Position numbers and translations under genes: made by a program
Shown here: positions 8,332 through 16,606 of the stretch, piece by piece
Layout of the letters: each line of letters begins with the position of its first letter
Position numbering within the stretch: the first letter of the stretch is position 1
The notes under the pieces: model-generated
Told to the model about the DNA's origin: nothing
Databases searched by the model: none
What the model saw: only the letters and a program-made list of their open reading frames with translations
DNA from: UBA2020 sp964551435
GTDB lineage: Bacteria; Pseudomonadota; Alphaproteobacteria; Micavibrionales; UBA2020
DNA: 54,942 bases
NCBI GenBank assembly: GCA_964551435.1
Contig: CAZKBS010000012.1
Coordinates: 1 to 54,942 of the forward strand
Direction of reading: 5' to 3'

Positions 8332-8955
8332 ATGACAAAGCCGACTGATACAGCGCCGCTTTACGACCGGATTGCCGACTGGTTCGACGCCCACCGCGGC
8401 CGCGACCTGCGTGAATCGCCCTATCTGGCGCGCGTGGCCGATAACGCCCCCGCAAACAGCACGCTGCTTGATATCGGCTGCGGCGCGGGCGAGCCCGTGG
8501 CCGCATGGTTCATTGGCAAAGGCTGGCACGTCACGGGCGTCGACCTTTCCGCCGCGCTGCTGGATAAAAGCCGCGCACGTTTTCCCGCGCAGGAATGGCT
8601 GCATGCGGATATGCGCGGCCTTGCGCTTGGCCGCCGGTTTGATGCCGCCGTGGCATGGGACAGTTTTTTTCACCTGACGGCGGATGACCAGCGCGCCATG
8701 TTCAGCGTTTTCGCCGCGCATCTGAAACCCGGCGGCCGCCTGCTGTTCAATACCGGCACCGAAGCCGGCACGGCCTATGGCCAGATGGACGGGCATGATT
8801 TCCACCACGCCAGCCTGGATGTGGCAGAATATAGAAGTCTGCTTGCAAAACACGGCTTTATGATTATGCTGTGCGACATTGCAAACCCCGCTTGCGGCGG
8901 GCGCACCGTCTGGCTTGCCGAATACGCGCCCAGCACTGCCGCAGAGCACACATAA
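8332..8955 (+). CDS. class I SAM-dependent methyltransferase
   Basis: The product is a 207-residue Rossmann-fold methyltransferase of the small Methyltransf_11/25 type. The SAM-binding motif I is LLDIGCGAGEPVA near residues 42-54. The acidic end of strand 2 is VTGVDLS, motif II-like FDAAVAWDSFFHL follows, then LKPGGRLLFNTG. The ATG at 8332 follows a good AAGGAAA ribosome-binding site. The substrate cannot be read from sequence. It sits between two polyamine genes, but a stem-loop separates it from the first, so a polyamine link is only suggestive. Confidence 0.88.
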   Translation: MTKPTDTAPLYDRIADWFDAHRGRDLRESPYLARVADNAPANSTLLDIGCGAGEPVAAWFIGKGWHVTGVDLSAALLDKSRARFPAQEWLHADMRGLALGRRFDAAVAWDSFFHLTADDQRAMFSVFAAHLKPGGRLLFNTGTEAGTAYGQMDGHDFHHASLDVAEYRSLLAKHGFMIMLCDIANPACGGRTVWLAEYAPSTAAEHT

Positions 8956-8975
8956 AGTATACAAAGGACACCGAC

Positions 8976-9890
8976 ATGCAATTCCTCTCCTCCGCCAAAG
9001 GATTCCTTGGTCTTCAGAAAAAAGACGCCGCATCACCCAAAGACGCGAAAGCGGTCATCATCCCCTTCGGCCTTGAAAGCTCTGTCTCCTACGGCGGCGG
9101 GACGTCCAAGGGCCCGCAGGCCATGATCGACGCCAGCCATCAGGTGGAATTGTTCGACGATGAATTCTGGTGCGAACCCTTCCGCCGCTATGGCGTTGCC
9201 ACCATGAACCCGCCGCGCATCGCCAAAGGACAGGTCAAAGCCCTCGCGCAGCTCGAAGGCATGGTCGAAGATACGCTCAAAGCCGGCAAATTTCCCTTCG
9301 TCTTCGGCGGCGAACACGCGGTGACGGCGGGGTCCATCCGCCCCTTCGCCAAGCGCTACAAAGACCTTGTTGTTTTACAAATCGACGCCCACGCCGACCT
9401 GCGCGACGGCTATGACGGCGAACATTATTCGCACGCCGCCGTGATGCGCCGCGTTCTCGACAACCCGAATGTGAAGCTGGTGTCGTTTGGTATCCGCAAT
9501 ATCTCGCAGGAAGAAATCCCCTTCCTCGAGAAAAACAGTAACCGCATCAAAATCTACTGGGCACGCGAAAAAGCGCAGTGGAACATGAAAGAAATCGTCA
9601 AGCACTTCAAAGGCAAGCCGGTTTACGTCACGTTCGACATCGACGGTTTTGATTCAAGCCTCATCCCCGCAACGGGCACGCCGGAGCCGGGCGGATTGTT
9701 CTGGGACGAAGCCATGACCATTCTGCGCGAAGTCGCCAAGGTCGGGCACATTGTCGGTGCGGACGTCAACGAACTGGCGCCCAAGCCGAACCTGCACGGC
9801 TGCGACTTCCTCGCCGCCAAGCTGGCCTATAAAATTCTGAACTTTGCTTTCCTGCTCAGCCACCGCAACAAACTGAAAAAAACCGCCTGA
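8976..9890 (+). CDS. speB: agmatinase-family ureohydrolase
   Basis: This 304-residue member of the arginase/agmatinase family has all the Mn-binding motifs: GGEHAVT near residue 109, DAHADLRD near residue 134, and FDIDGFDSS near residue 225. SFGIRN and DVNELAP also fit. Agmatinase makes putrescine and urea from agmatine. With ornithine decarboxylase in the same cluster, the cell may have two putrescine routes, although a different guanidino substrate cannot be excluded. The start at 8976 follows AAAGGACA and leaves 20 bases after the methyltransferase stop. No arginine decarboxylase is in the window. Confidence 0.9.
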   Translation: MQFLSSAKGFLGLQKKDAASPKDAKAVIIPFGLESSVSYGGGTSKGPQAMIDASHQVELFDDEFWCEPFRRYGVATMNPPRIAKGQVKALAQLEGMVEDTLKAGKFPFVFGGEHAVTAGSIRPFAKRYKDLVVLQIDAHADLRDGYDGEHYSHAAVMRRVLDNPNVKLVSFGIRNISQEEIPFLEKNSNRIKIYWAREKAQWNMKEIVKHFKGKPVYVTFDIDGFDSSLIPATGTPEPGGLFWDEAMTILREVAKVGHIVGADVNELAPKPNLHGCDFLAAKLAYKILNFAFLLSHRNKLKKTA

Positions 9891-9905
9891 TATAAAAACA
9901 GGCGG
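9883..9905 (+). promoter_or_regulatory. hairpin over the speB stop and the next ribosome-binding site
   Basis: CCGCCTG (9883-9889) pairs with CAGGCGG (9899-9905) across an A-rich 9-base loop. The stem spans the speB stop codon and the start of the GGAGG ribosome-binding site of the Hsp70-like gene. Folding would partly hide that site, so translational coupling is possible. Confidence 0.4.
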
Positions 9906-9916
9906 AGGATGTCGTC

Positions 9917-11179
9917 ATGCGCGCCTGCGGAATGGACTTCGGCACGTCGAATTCGGCGGTGTCCCTGCCCCATCCGCAAGGCGGTGTGACACTTGCCCCG
10001 TGCGAGGGCAATCACGGCACCCTGCCCACGGCGCTGTTTTACAGCGCGACACGCGGCACACAAACGCCGCCGCTGGTCGGGCGGCAGGCGCAAAAGCTGT
10101 TTTTCGAAGGCGAGGAAGGCCGCTTCATGCGGAGCCTCAAGCGCCTGCTCGGCACGTCGTTGATGACACAGAATACGGTGGTCAACGGCAAGCCGCGCGG
10201 TTTTGACCGTATCATCGGCGATTTCATGCAGCACCTCAAAACCAGCGCCGAAGCGGCGACAGGCCACGCCATTGATGCTGTTGTTATTGGCCGCCCCGTC
10301 CATTTTGTGGACGGCGATACAGCGGGCGACAGCGCCGCCGAAAAGCAGCTTTCAGCGATTGCGCGCGGCTGCGGGTTTGCCCATACCGCATTTGAATTCG
10401 AACCCATCGCCGCCGCTTTCGCTCATGAACAGCACATCGCCGATGAAAAACTCGCGCTGGTCATCGACATCGGCGGCGGCACATCGGATTTCACCGTGAT
10501 TAAAATTTGTGCGGCCTATAGCCGCAAACCGGACAGGCGCGAGGATATCCTTGCCAGTCACGGCATTCGCACGGGCGGCAATGATTTCGACAAGCAGCTG
10601 AGCCTAGCCGCTTTCATGCCGCTGCTGGGTTATCGCAGCAGCTATGGCGATAAAAACCTCGCCGTGCCGCTGTCGCCATTTCATGACATGTCGGAATGGT
10701 CGAAAATCAACTTTCTTTACACCCCGCAGATGCGGCGGGACATTGCGGATATTCTCAAATCCGCCCATGCCCCCGAAAAACTCGCCCGCTTCGCCGCCGT
10801 GCTGGCAGACGAAACCGGCCATAAACTGCTGGGCACGGTCGAGGATACGAAAATCAGCCTGACCGGCGCGCTAAAAGCCGAAGCGCCGCTTGATTTTATC
10901 GAGCGTGGCTTAACCGCCGCCGTCACCCGCTGCGATTTCAACCGCGCGATTGCCGCGGAGATGGACGATATTCTGAACTGCATGGCCGCCTGCCTTGCCG
11001 ATGCGCAAATCGCGCGCGGCGATATCGACATTGTTATCCTGACGGGCGGACCGACGGAAACGCCGCTGCTTCAGGACGCCGTGCGCGCGCAATTTCCCGC
11101 CGCGCAAATATCCGAAGACGAGCGCATGGCCAGCGTGGCGCTGGGCCTTGGTCACGCTGCCGCGCGGGTTTTCGGATAA
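9917..11179 (+). CDS. yegD: Hsp70-family (YegD-like) chaperone ATPase
   Basis: The 420-residue protein contains the actin/Hsp70 nucleotide-binding fold without the full DnaK substrate-binding domain. Phosphate loop 1 is MDFGTSNSAVS at residues 6-16. The connect and phosphate-2 region is VIDIGGGTSDFTVIK near residues 183-197, and the adenosine region is ILTGGPTETPLLQ near residue 374. YegD-type proteins are DnaK-like ATPases of uncertain client range. The ATG at 9917 has a GGAGG site 7 bases upstream, inside the hairpin noted at 9883. The gene follows speB closely and may be read through from it. Confidence 0.9.
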   Translation: MRACGMDFGTSNSAVSLPHPQGGVTLAPCEGNHGTLPTALFYSATRGTQTPPLVGRQAQKLFFEGEEGRFMRSLKRLLGTSLMTQNTVVNGKPRGFDRIIGDFMQHLKTSAEAATGHAIDAVVIGRPVHFVDGDTAGDSAAEKQLSAIARGCGFAHTAFEFEPIAAAFAHEQHIADEKLALVIDIGGGTSDFTVIKICAAYSRKPDRREDILASHGIRTGGNDFDKQLSLAAFMPLLGYRSSYGDKNLAVPLSPFHDMSEWSKINFLYTPQMRRDIADILKSAHAPEKLARFAAVLADETGHKLLGTVEDTKISLTGALKAEAPLDFIERGLTAAVTRCDFNRAIAAEMDDILNCMAACLADAQIARGDIDIVILTGGPTETPLLQDAVRAQFPAAQISEDERMASVALGLGHAAARVFG

Positions 11180-11201
11180 AACGCCGCGGCTGCGCCGCAG
11201 C

Positions 11202-11543
11202 TTACCATTTCTTGAAAATAAAAAACGCCGCCAGCACCAGAAACACGAAACCGATGGCGTGATTCCAGCGCAGGGGTTCGTTCAGATACCACACCGAAAA
11301 CCCCGCAAACACCACCAACGTGATGATTTCCTGCATCGTCTTCAGTTGCGCGGCATTGAATACGCTATGGCCGATACGATTGGCAGGCACCTGCAGGCAA
11401 TATTCAAAAAACGCGATGCCCCAGCTGATGAGAATGACGATCCACAGCGCCGTGCTTTTGTGTTTCAGATGCCCGTACCAGGCAAACGTCATGAAAATAT
11501 TGGAAGCGAGAAGAAGCAGAATAGTCTGGGCCGCGACGGGCAT
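11202..11543 (-). CDS. DMT-family small membrane protein (DUF486)
   Basis: This 113-residue protein is almost entirely hydrophobic, with four predicted membrane spans. Start (QTILLLLASNIFMTFAWYGHLKH) and end (GFVFLVLAAFFIFKKW) match the small DUF486 family related to drug/metabolite transporters. The conserved W-x-G-H-L segment after helix 1 and the NRIG segment between helices are typical. Function in the family is not known. It is convergent with the Hsp70-like gene, 22 bases away. Confidence 0.9.
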   Translation of the reverse strand: MPVAAQTILLLLASNIFMTFAWYGHLKHKSTALWIVILISWGIAFFEYCLQVPANRIGHSVFNAAQLKTMQEIITLVVFAGFSVWYLNEPLRWNHAIGFVFLVLAAFFIFKKW

Positions 11544-11623
11544 GATGCACCTGCATGAGGAAGGATACAGGCGGAATCATAAATCGCCGCCCCCCTCTGC
11601 TGTCAAGGGTTATCACGGGAGCC

Positions 11624-12952
11624 TTAGCCGAGGGCACGGCGGTTCCAGACCACCGCCAGAGTGCCGACGGCGATATTCGTCATGACCAGCGCCAGAAGGA
11701 TGCCCGCAAACCCCATATACTGCTGGAAATACCATGCCAGCGGCACATAAAAGACAATGGCTTTCATCAAAATCAGCGTCGTCGCGCGGAACGGACGGCC
11801 AATCGCATTCAGCATCGCGTTATAAACGATCATGACGCCCAGCGCGATATAGGTTACCGGCACCCAGTGCAGATATTTGGCGGTATAGCCGATAACATTT
11901 TCGTTTTTGTCAAAAAATTCGGGTATCTGGTAGGCAAAGACCCACAGCACCCCGGATATCAAAGCGCCCCAGCACAGCGCGTATTTAACGCCGGCGCGTA
12001 CCGCTTCGTAAATCCGGCCATAGTTGCCCGCGCCGAAATTCTGCCCTGCGAAAATCGACAGCCCCGCGCCAATCGAATAAAAAACCAGCGTCGACATGCT
12101 TTCGATGCGCGTAGCGACGCCGAGGGCCGCGACGGCTTCCTTGCCGAAGCCTGCCGCCATACCCGTTATAATCGCGGCGGATATCGGCGATATCTGGTTG
12201 CTGATCATGCTGGGAATGGCGACGTGCATGATGCGTTTCCACGAGGTCACGATGTCTTTGTGCCAGATGGGCGCGACGAGAACCTGCTTGCGGAAAATCA
12301 GAAACCACATCGAAATCACGGCCATCAGATAGGATGAAATCACCATCGTTACGGCCGAGCCGGCGAGGCCAAGCTTGGGAAACGGCCCCCAGCCAAAAAT
12401 CAGAAACGGGTCGATAATCGCGTTCATGACCGACATCGAAATCATCATGGCGGAGGGAAAGCGCGTGTCGCCCGTCGCCCGCACGCAGGCGTTGCCGATC
12501 ATCATCATGCCCAGAAAAGGCAGGCCGCAATACCATATCGCCATATACTTCCAGATGAGCGGCATCAGGGCGCTGCCGGCGCCCATCATCTTGAAAACCG
12601 GAATGATGAATATAAAACCCGCAACCGCCGCCGCAGTAATAACGACCGCGCCCAGCGTCAGCGCGTCGGTCGCCATGCGGCGGAATTTTTCGATATCCCC
12701 CTCGCCGTAGACACGCGCCAGCGCGGCAGATGTGCCGACGTTAAGCCCGAAAATCACGCCCATATAGAGCATGACAATCGGAATACAAAAACCGAGCGCC
12801 GCCAGATAACGCGTCCCCAGCTGCGAAATAAACAGCGTATCGACAAGGCTGAAACTGTTGAGCGCGAACATACCGAGCGCAAGCGGAAAGGCAAGCCGCA
12901 GCAGGTGCTGCGGCACGTCCCCTTCCAGCAAGGTCTTGCGATGCGGACTCAT
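11624..12952 (-). CDS. MATE-family efflux transporter
   Basis: This 442-residue inner-membrane protein should have twelve membrane spans. The opening LLRLAFPLALGMFALNSFSLVDTLFISQLG is the usual MATE helix 1-2 start, and the second half repeats the pattern with AIPSMISNQISPISAAI. MATE proteins export drugs or cationic metabolites, driven by Na+ or H+ gradients. The substrate cannot be predicted. The gene starts 18 bases downstream of the FMN reductase stop, so it probably belongs to the leftward redox operon with the pirin. Confidence 0.92.
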   Translation of the reverse strand: MSPHRKTLLEGDVPQHLLRLAFPLALGMFALNSFSLVDTLFISQLGTRYLAALGFCIPIVMLYMGVIFGLNVGTSAALARVYGEGDIEKFRRMATDALTLGAVVITAAAVAGFIFIIPVFKMMGAGSALMPLIWKYMAIWYCGLPFLGMMMIGNACVRATGDTRFPSAMMISMSVMNAIIDPFLIFGWGPFPKLGLAGSAVTMVISSYLMAVISMWFLIFRKQVLVAPIWHKDIVTSWKRIMHVAIPSMISNQISPISAAIITGMAAGFGKEAVAALGVATRIESMSTLVFYSIGAGLSIFAGQNFGAGNYGRIYEAVRAGVKYALCWGALISGVLWVFAYQIPEFFDKNENVIGYTAKYLHWVPVTYIALGVMIVYNAMLNAIGRPFRATTLILMKAIVFYVPLAWYFQQYMGFAGILLALVMTNIAVGTLAVVWNRRALG

Positions 12953-12970
12953 GATGCGCGGTTCAGGTCC

Positions 12971-13552
12971 TTACGCTTTGAGTTTCGCGAGGGTGGCGAC
13001 CAAAGACGACGCCACGCCAGCCACGCCGGCGGCGGCTTTTTCGTCCTTCAGCGTGCCGTCATGGTTGAACGCGTTCATGGCCTGACCGACGCCCTGCATC
13101 TGCGCCTGCACGGTGATGCCGAGGTTTTGCAAAAGCTCGCGCAGCGCAAAAAGACCGCGCAAACCGCCAAGCGCGCCCGGCGACGCCGCCAAGATGGCCG
13201 CGTATTTGCCGGCAAAAACGGATGCCTGCGGCTCGTCCTTGTTTGCGCGCGACGCCCAGTCAATGGCGTTTTTCAGGAGCGCCGAATAGCTGCTGTTATG
13301 TTCGGGCGAAGTAATCAGGAACCCGTCGCTTTCGCGCAGGATTTTTTTGAATGCCAGCGCCCCCGCCGGCAGGCCCGAAGCGGCTTCGAGATCACCGTCG
13401 TAGATCGGCATATCCAGCGCGCGCAGATCGACAATCGTTACCTCAGCCCCGGCGGCGCGGGCGGCCGCAGCGGCCTGTTCCAGCAGACGCGCATTGAAAG
13501 ACCCCGCGCGGGAGGAGCCGGAGAAAGCGGCGATTTTAACAGACGAAAACAT
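12971..13552 (-). CDS. NAD(P)H-dependent FMN reductase-type flavoprotein
   Basis: This 193-residue flavodoxin-like protein carries the FMN phosphate loop GSSRAGSFNARLL near residue 11 and SPEHNSSYSALLKNAIDW in the middle, as in YieF/ChrR-type quinone or azo reductases. The ATG at 13552 is chosen because AAGGAATA lies just upstream; a longer form from 13588 would add a polar 12-residue leader. It sits 32 bases after the pirin gene and before the MATE exporter, all leftward and under the divergent LysR gene. The set suggests a response to quinones or other redox-active compounds. Confidence 0.92.
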   Translation of the reverse strand: MFSSVKIAAFSGSSRAGSFNARLLEQAAAAARAAGAEVTIVDLRALDMPIYDGDLEAASGLPAGALAFKKILRESDGFLITSPEHNSSYSALLKNAIDWASRANKDEPQASVFAGKYAAILAASPGALGGLRGLFALRELLQNLGITVQAQMQGVGQAMNAFNHDGTLKDEKAAAGVAGVASSLVATLAKLKA

Positions 13553-13584
13553 GATGTATTCCTTTTCGGTTTTAAATCTATGTG

Positions 13585-14310
13585 TCAAAGCGGCAGATCG
13601 AAGAGCAGGATTTCGGCATCCTCCGCCGCGCGCAAGATGGCGCGGCCGTCTGCCTTTTCAAGCCCGAGACCATCCCCCGCCGCAAGCGTGGCATCAATAC
13701 CGGCACCCGCCAGTGTGGCACGGCCCCGCGCGGCTTGCAGCCAGTATTTGCGGTTCGGGCGGGCATCGAAAGATACCTCCGCCCCGGCATCCAGCCGTAC
13801 GGCTTTCAGGGTAGCGTCCTGCCGGATATCCAGCGTACCACCGCTGCCGTCGGGCGTGACCAGCGTTTGCCACTGGTTGCGGAAACCCGCGCCGTCGAAA
13901 CTGGTTTGCTGGTAGCGGGCATCCCCCCCGCGCGATTGCGGCAGTATCCAGATTTGCAGGAGATGCACCCCTTCGCTGTCGGAGGGGTTGAACTCGCTGT
14001 GATGGATGCCGCTGCCCGCGCTCATGGCCTGCACGTCACCCGGACGGATGACATCGCCGTTGCCCAGACTGTCGCGGTGCTGCAAAGCGCCCGACAGCAC
14101 ATAGGTGATAATTTCCATGTGCGCGTGGCCGTGCATGGGAAAGCCCGCGCCGGGCGCGACGATATCTTCGTTGATCACGCGCAGCGGCCCGAATCCCATA
14201 TGGTTCGGATCGTAATATTCGCCGAAAGAAAAGCTGTGGCGGCTATGCAACCAATCGATTTCCGTAAGGCCGCGCGCCTGAGAGGGGCGGTAATGAACAG
14301 ATGCGGTCAT
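13585..14310 (-). CDS. pirin-family protein (YhhW-like, possible quercetin dioxygenase)
   Basis: This 241-residue bicupin has the N-terminal pirin signature. HSRHSFSFGEYYDPNHMGFGPLRVINED spans two motif blocks, followed by the metal ligands in PMHGHAHMEIITYVLSG and the glutamate in GIHHSEFN. YhhW-type pirins can oxidise quercetin and are often induced by redox stress. It is the first gene of a leftward unit with an FMN reductase and a MATE exporter, and is divergent from a LysR regulator, the usual layout for electrophile-responsive pirin genes. Confidence 0.95.
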   Translation of the reverse strand: MTASVHYRPSQARGLTEIDWLHSRHSFSFGEYYDPNHMGFGPLRVINEDIVAPGAGFPMHGHAHMEIITYVLSGALQHRDSLGNGDVIRPGDVQAMSAGSGIHHSEFNPSDSEGVHLLQIWILPQSRGGDARYQQTSFDGAGFRNQWQTLVTPDGSGGTLDIRQDATLKAVRLDAGAEVSFDARPNRKYWLQAARGRATLAGAGIDATLAAGDGLGLEKADGRAILRAAEDAEILLFDLPL

Positions 14311-14396
14311 GTTATCCTCCTCTGCTTTGTTTTTTGAACGTCTGATTTTAAGATAACATTTTCTTTAAACTGTATAATCAGCCAAATATTTAATTT

Positions 14397-14419
14397 ATTA
14401 TTCGAATAAATCGAATAAT
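14397..14419. promoter_or_regulatory. perfect inverted repeat, probable LysR operator
   Basis: ATTATTCGA (14397-14405) and TCGAATAAT (14411-14419) form a perfect 9-bp inverted repeat with a 5-base spacer. It ends eight bases before the LysR start codon in the AT-rich divergent gap. Size and symmetry fit the T-N11-A boxes bound by LysR-type regulators, so autoregulation and control of the pirin operon are likely. Confidence 0.65.
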
Positions 14420-14427
14420 ATGAAGAT

Positions 14428-15324
14428 ATGGACAGACTATCCAATATCGCCGCTTTTGTGCACGTGGCGGAGGCTGGCGGCTTCGCCGCTGCCGCCAAGC
14501 GCCTGCATCTGGCCAATTCGGTGGTCAGCAAACGCGTCAAAGACCTCGAAGACGATCTTGGCGTGCGCCTGCTTCACCGCACGACGCGGCAGGTGCGCCT
14601 CACCGATGCGGGCTACAGGTATCTGGAGCACGCGCGGCGGCTGCTGTACGAACTGGAAGAGGTCGAGGCGCAGCTGCGTGCGCAAAACGAAACCCCCATG
14701 GGCGATTTGCGCGTCAGCGCGCCGGTCAGCTTCGGCGTGCGCTATCTCGGCCCCGCCATTGCGCAATACATTGATAAGTACCCCGGCGTATCGGTGCGCC
14801 TGACGCTGCATGACCGTCTGGTCGATTTGCAGACAGAGGATTTCGATCTCGCCATCGCCATCGGCACGCTGGAAAGCCCGACGCTGATTACCCGCAAACT
14901 GGCCGATAGCCGCCGCATCGTCGTCGGCAGTCCGGACTATTTCAACAAGCACGGCCGCCCCACCCGCCCGCAGGAGCTGGAGCATCATAACTGCATGAGC
15001 TACAGCAACCTGCACGAAGGCAAGTCATGGCCGTTTCTGATTGGCGGGCGTCGCTGGCTACAGCCTGTATCGGGGAGGTTCAGCGCGAATAACGGCCTTT
15101 TGCTGCTGGAGGCGGCGCTGAGCGGCTGCGGGCTGGCGATACTGCCCACGTTTCTGGCGGGGCCGCATGTGCTGCGGGGGGAACTGGAAATTGTGCTGGC
15201 GGAATTCGAAGAACACTCGCTCACCATTCAGGCCGCCTGGGCGCACCAGCGCCACATGAGCGCACGCAGCCGCAGTTTTATCGACCACATGGCCGCTTAT
15301 TTTTCAGGCAGCGCACCGCCGTGA
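14428..15324 (+). CDS. LysR-family transcriptional regulator
   Basis: This 298-residue regulator begins with the winged helix-turn-helix typical of the CrgA/PecT-like LysR group. Residues 1-60 include FVHVAEAGGFAAAAKRLHLA and VVSKRVKDLEDDLGVRLLHR. The substrate-binding domain begins near residue 90 with GDLRVSAPVSFG and includes LAIAIGTLESPTL. It is divergent from the pirin operon and separated from it by a 117-base AT-rich gap holding a perfect palindrome, so it likely controls both itself and that operon. The effector is unknown. Confidence 0.95.
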   Translation: MDRLSNIAAFVHVAEAGGFAAAAKRLHLANSVVSKRVKDLEDDLGVRLLHRTTRQVRLTDAGYRYLEHARRLLYELEEVEAQLRAQNETPMGDLRVSAPVSFGVRYLGPAIAQYIDKYPGVSVRLTLHDRLVDLQTEDFDLAIAIGTLESPTLITRKLADSRRIVVGSPDYFNKHGRPTRPQELEHHNCMSYSNLHEGKSWPFLIGGRRWLQPVSGRFSANNGLLLLEAALSGCGLAILPTFLAGPHVLRGELEIVLAEFEEHSLTIQAAWAHQRHMSARSRSFIDHMAAYFSGSAPP

Positions 15325-15333
15325 TGCACGCAC

Positions 15334-15711
15334 CTATGCCGCAAGCACCCTGAATATCCATACCGCCGCCAAAACCCACAGAAGCACAATCACGGCTGCC
15401 GCGGCGCGGCTTTGCGGCAGGCGTTCGCTATAGGCGGCGGCGCGCGCCATGTATTCCTGCCGCAGCGCCTGCGGCACCAGCCGCCACGTCAGCCACAACC
15501 CCGCCGGCACCAGAATGATATCGTCAAGCAGGCCCAGTACCGGAATAAAATCCGGTATCAGATCAATAGGGCTGAGGGCATAGGCGAGTGTCACTGCGCC
15601 CAGCACGCGGGCAGGCCACGGCGTGCGCGCATCGCGCAGCGCATGATACAGCGCCGCGATACTTTGTTTAAGCCGCCGGACAGCTGTTTTAAAATGTACG
15701 GTCAACATCAT
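15334..15711 (-). CDS. YkvA-like DUF1232 membrane protein
   Basis: The protein has about 125 residues. It contains the DUF1232 core AVTLAYALSPIDLIPDFIPVLGLLDDIILVPAGL, flanked by an N-terminal amphipathic helix (AVRRLKQSIAALYHALRDA) and a C-terminal membrane span (AAAVIVLLWVLAAVWIFRVL). The family is widespread and of unknown role. The start is taken at the ATG at 15711 (15708 is equally possible), because a longer form from 15744 would run into the terminator of the ahpD-like gene. It is convergent with the LysR gene, 9 bases away. Confidence 0.88.
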   Translation of the reverse strand: MMLTVHFKTAVRRLKQSIAALYHALRDARTPWPARVLGAVTLAYALSPIDLIPDFIPVLGLLDDIILVPAGLWLTWRLVPQALRQEYMARAAAYSERLPQSRAAAAVIVLLWVLAAVWIFRVLAA

Positions 15712-15742
15712 GCCACAGGCTACACGTCCCGCGCCCCAAAGC

Positions 15743-15780
15743 AAAGACCGCGCCAGAGGCGTCCCCCTTGCGCGGTCTTT
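15743..15780 (-). terminator. terminator of the AhpD-like gene
   Basis: AAAGACCGCGC (15743-15753) pairs perfectly over 11 bp with GCGCGGTCTTT (15770-15780) around a 16-base loop. Read leftward it ends in GGTCTTTGCTTT. It lies 22 bases past the AhpD-like stop. Confidence 0.7.
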
Positions 15781-15801
15781 TGTCCGGTCGGCGGCAGGCG
15801 G

Positions 15802-16371
15802 TCAGATAGACAGCGCCTGCGCAGCGGCCGACAGCACGGCCGCGATTTTAAAGCTCTGCTGCACGGCAGCCTTGGAGAGGCCTTCCTGCTGCACTTTCGC
15901 GGCATGCGACTGCACGCAGGCGCCGCAGCCATTAATCGCCGATACGGCGAGCGAATACAGCTCGAACGTCGCCTTGTCGATACCGGGGTTGCCGATGACG
16001 TTCATGCGCAGGCCCGCAGGCATGCGGCCCACCTCTTCGTCGCCCGTCATATAGGTTGCGCGGTAATAAACGTTATTCATCGCCATGATGGTGGCGGCAG
16101 CCTGTGCGGCATTTTTTTCTTCGGCCGACAGTACGGCCGCGGCCTCGCCTTCGATAGCGACAATCACGCCGCGGTGGCGCGTGGCATAAGCAGAAGCCAG
16201 CGCAATCCCCATGACCTGATTGAGCTTGAGCCCCGCATTCGGATCTTCCTTGAGCACGCTGCCGAGGTTAAGGCGGATGTCCTTGGCGAAATCCGGCAGG
16301 ATATCCTTGAGGCCATCAATCGAAGCGGTGGCGGGCAGGGATTTCTGGACGCTCAGGTCATGTACGGTCAT
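15802..16371 (-). CDS. ahpD: AhpD-like alkylhydroperoxidase, carboxymuconolactone decarboxylase family
   Basis: This 189-residue alpha-helical protein has the redox site NGCGACVQSH with C149, C152 and the following histidine, the AhpD arrangement. A second family block, LASAYATRHRGVIVAIE, lies near residue 58. AhpD passes electrons to the peroxiredoxin AhpC and has weak peroxidase activity. No ahpC is adjacent, so the partner must be elsewhere or the role differs. It ends at a clear terminator. Its length matches AhpD, which is near 175-190 residues, rather than the shorter single-domain family members. Confidence 0.9.
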   Translation of the reverse strand: MTVHDLSVQKSLPATASIDGLKDILPDFAKDIRLNLGSVLKEDPNAGLKLNQVMGIALASAYATRHRGVIVAIEGEAAAVLSAEEKNAAQAAATIMAMNNVYYRATYMTGDEEVGRMPAGLRMNVIGNPGIDKATFELYSLAVSAINGCGACVQSHAAKVQQEGLSKAAVQQSFKIAAVLSAAAQALSI

Positions 16372-16606
16372 TTTTCGGGCTCCTGTTGTCTTTTTTTGTT
16401 TGCTTTTTTATGTCGTTTTTTGTTTTTATGGCCGCCGTTTCCGGCGGCTGGCTATGCCACATATAGCCATATACCCCGAAAAACCAAGGTCTTGGCAATT
16501 TTTATGGCTTTTTTTGTGCGTCGCGGAACAAAACGACGCAAATAACCATTTTTTAACATACCGCTGGTAATTTTATTATGTAATAAGTCTGACAAGAGGG
16601 CTGGGT

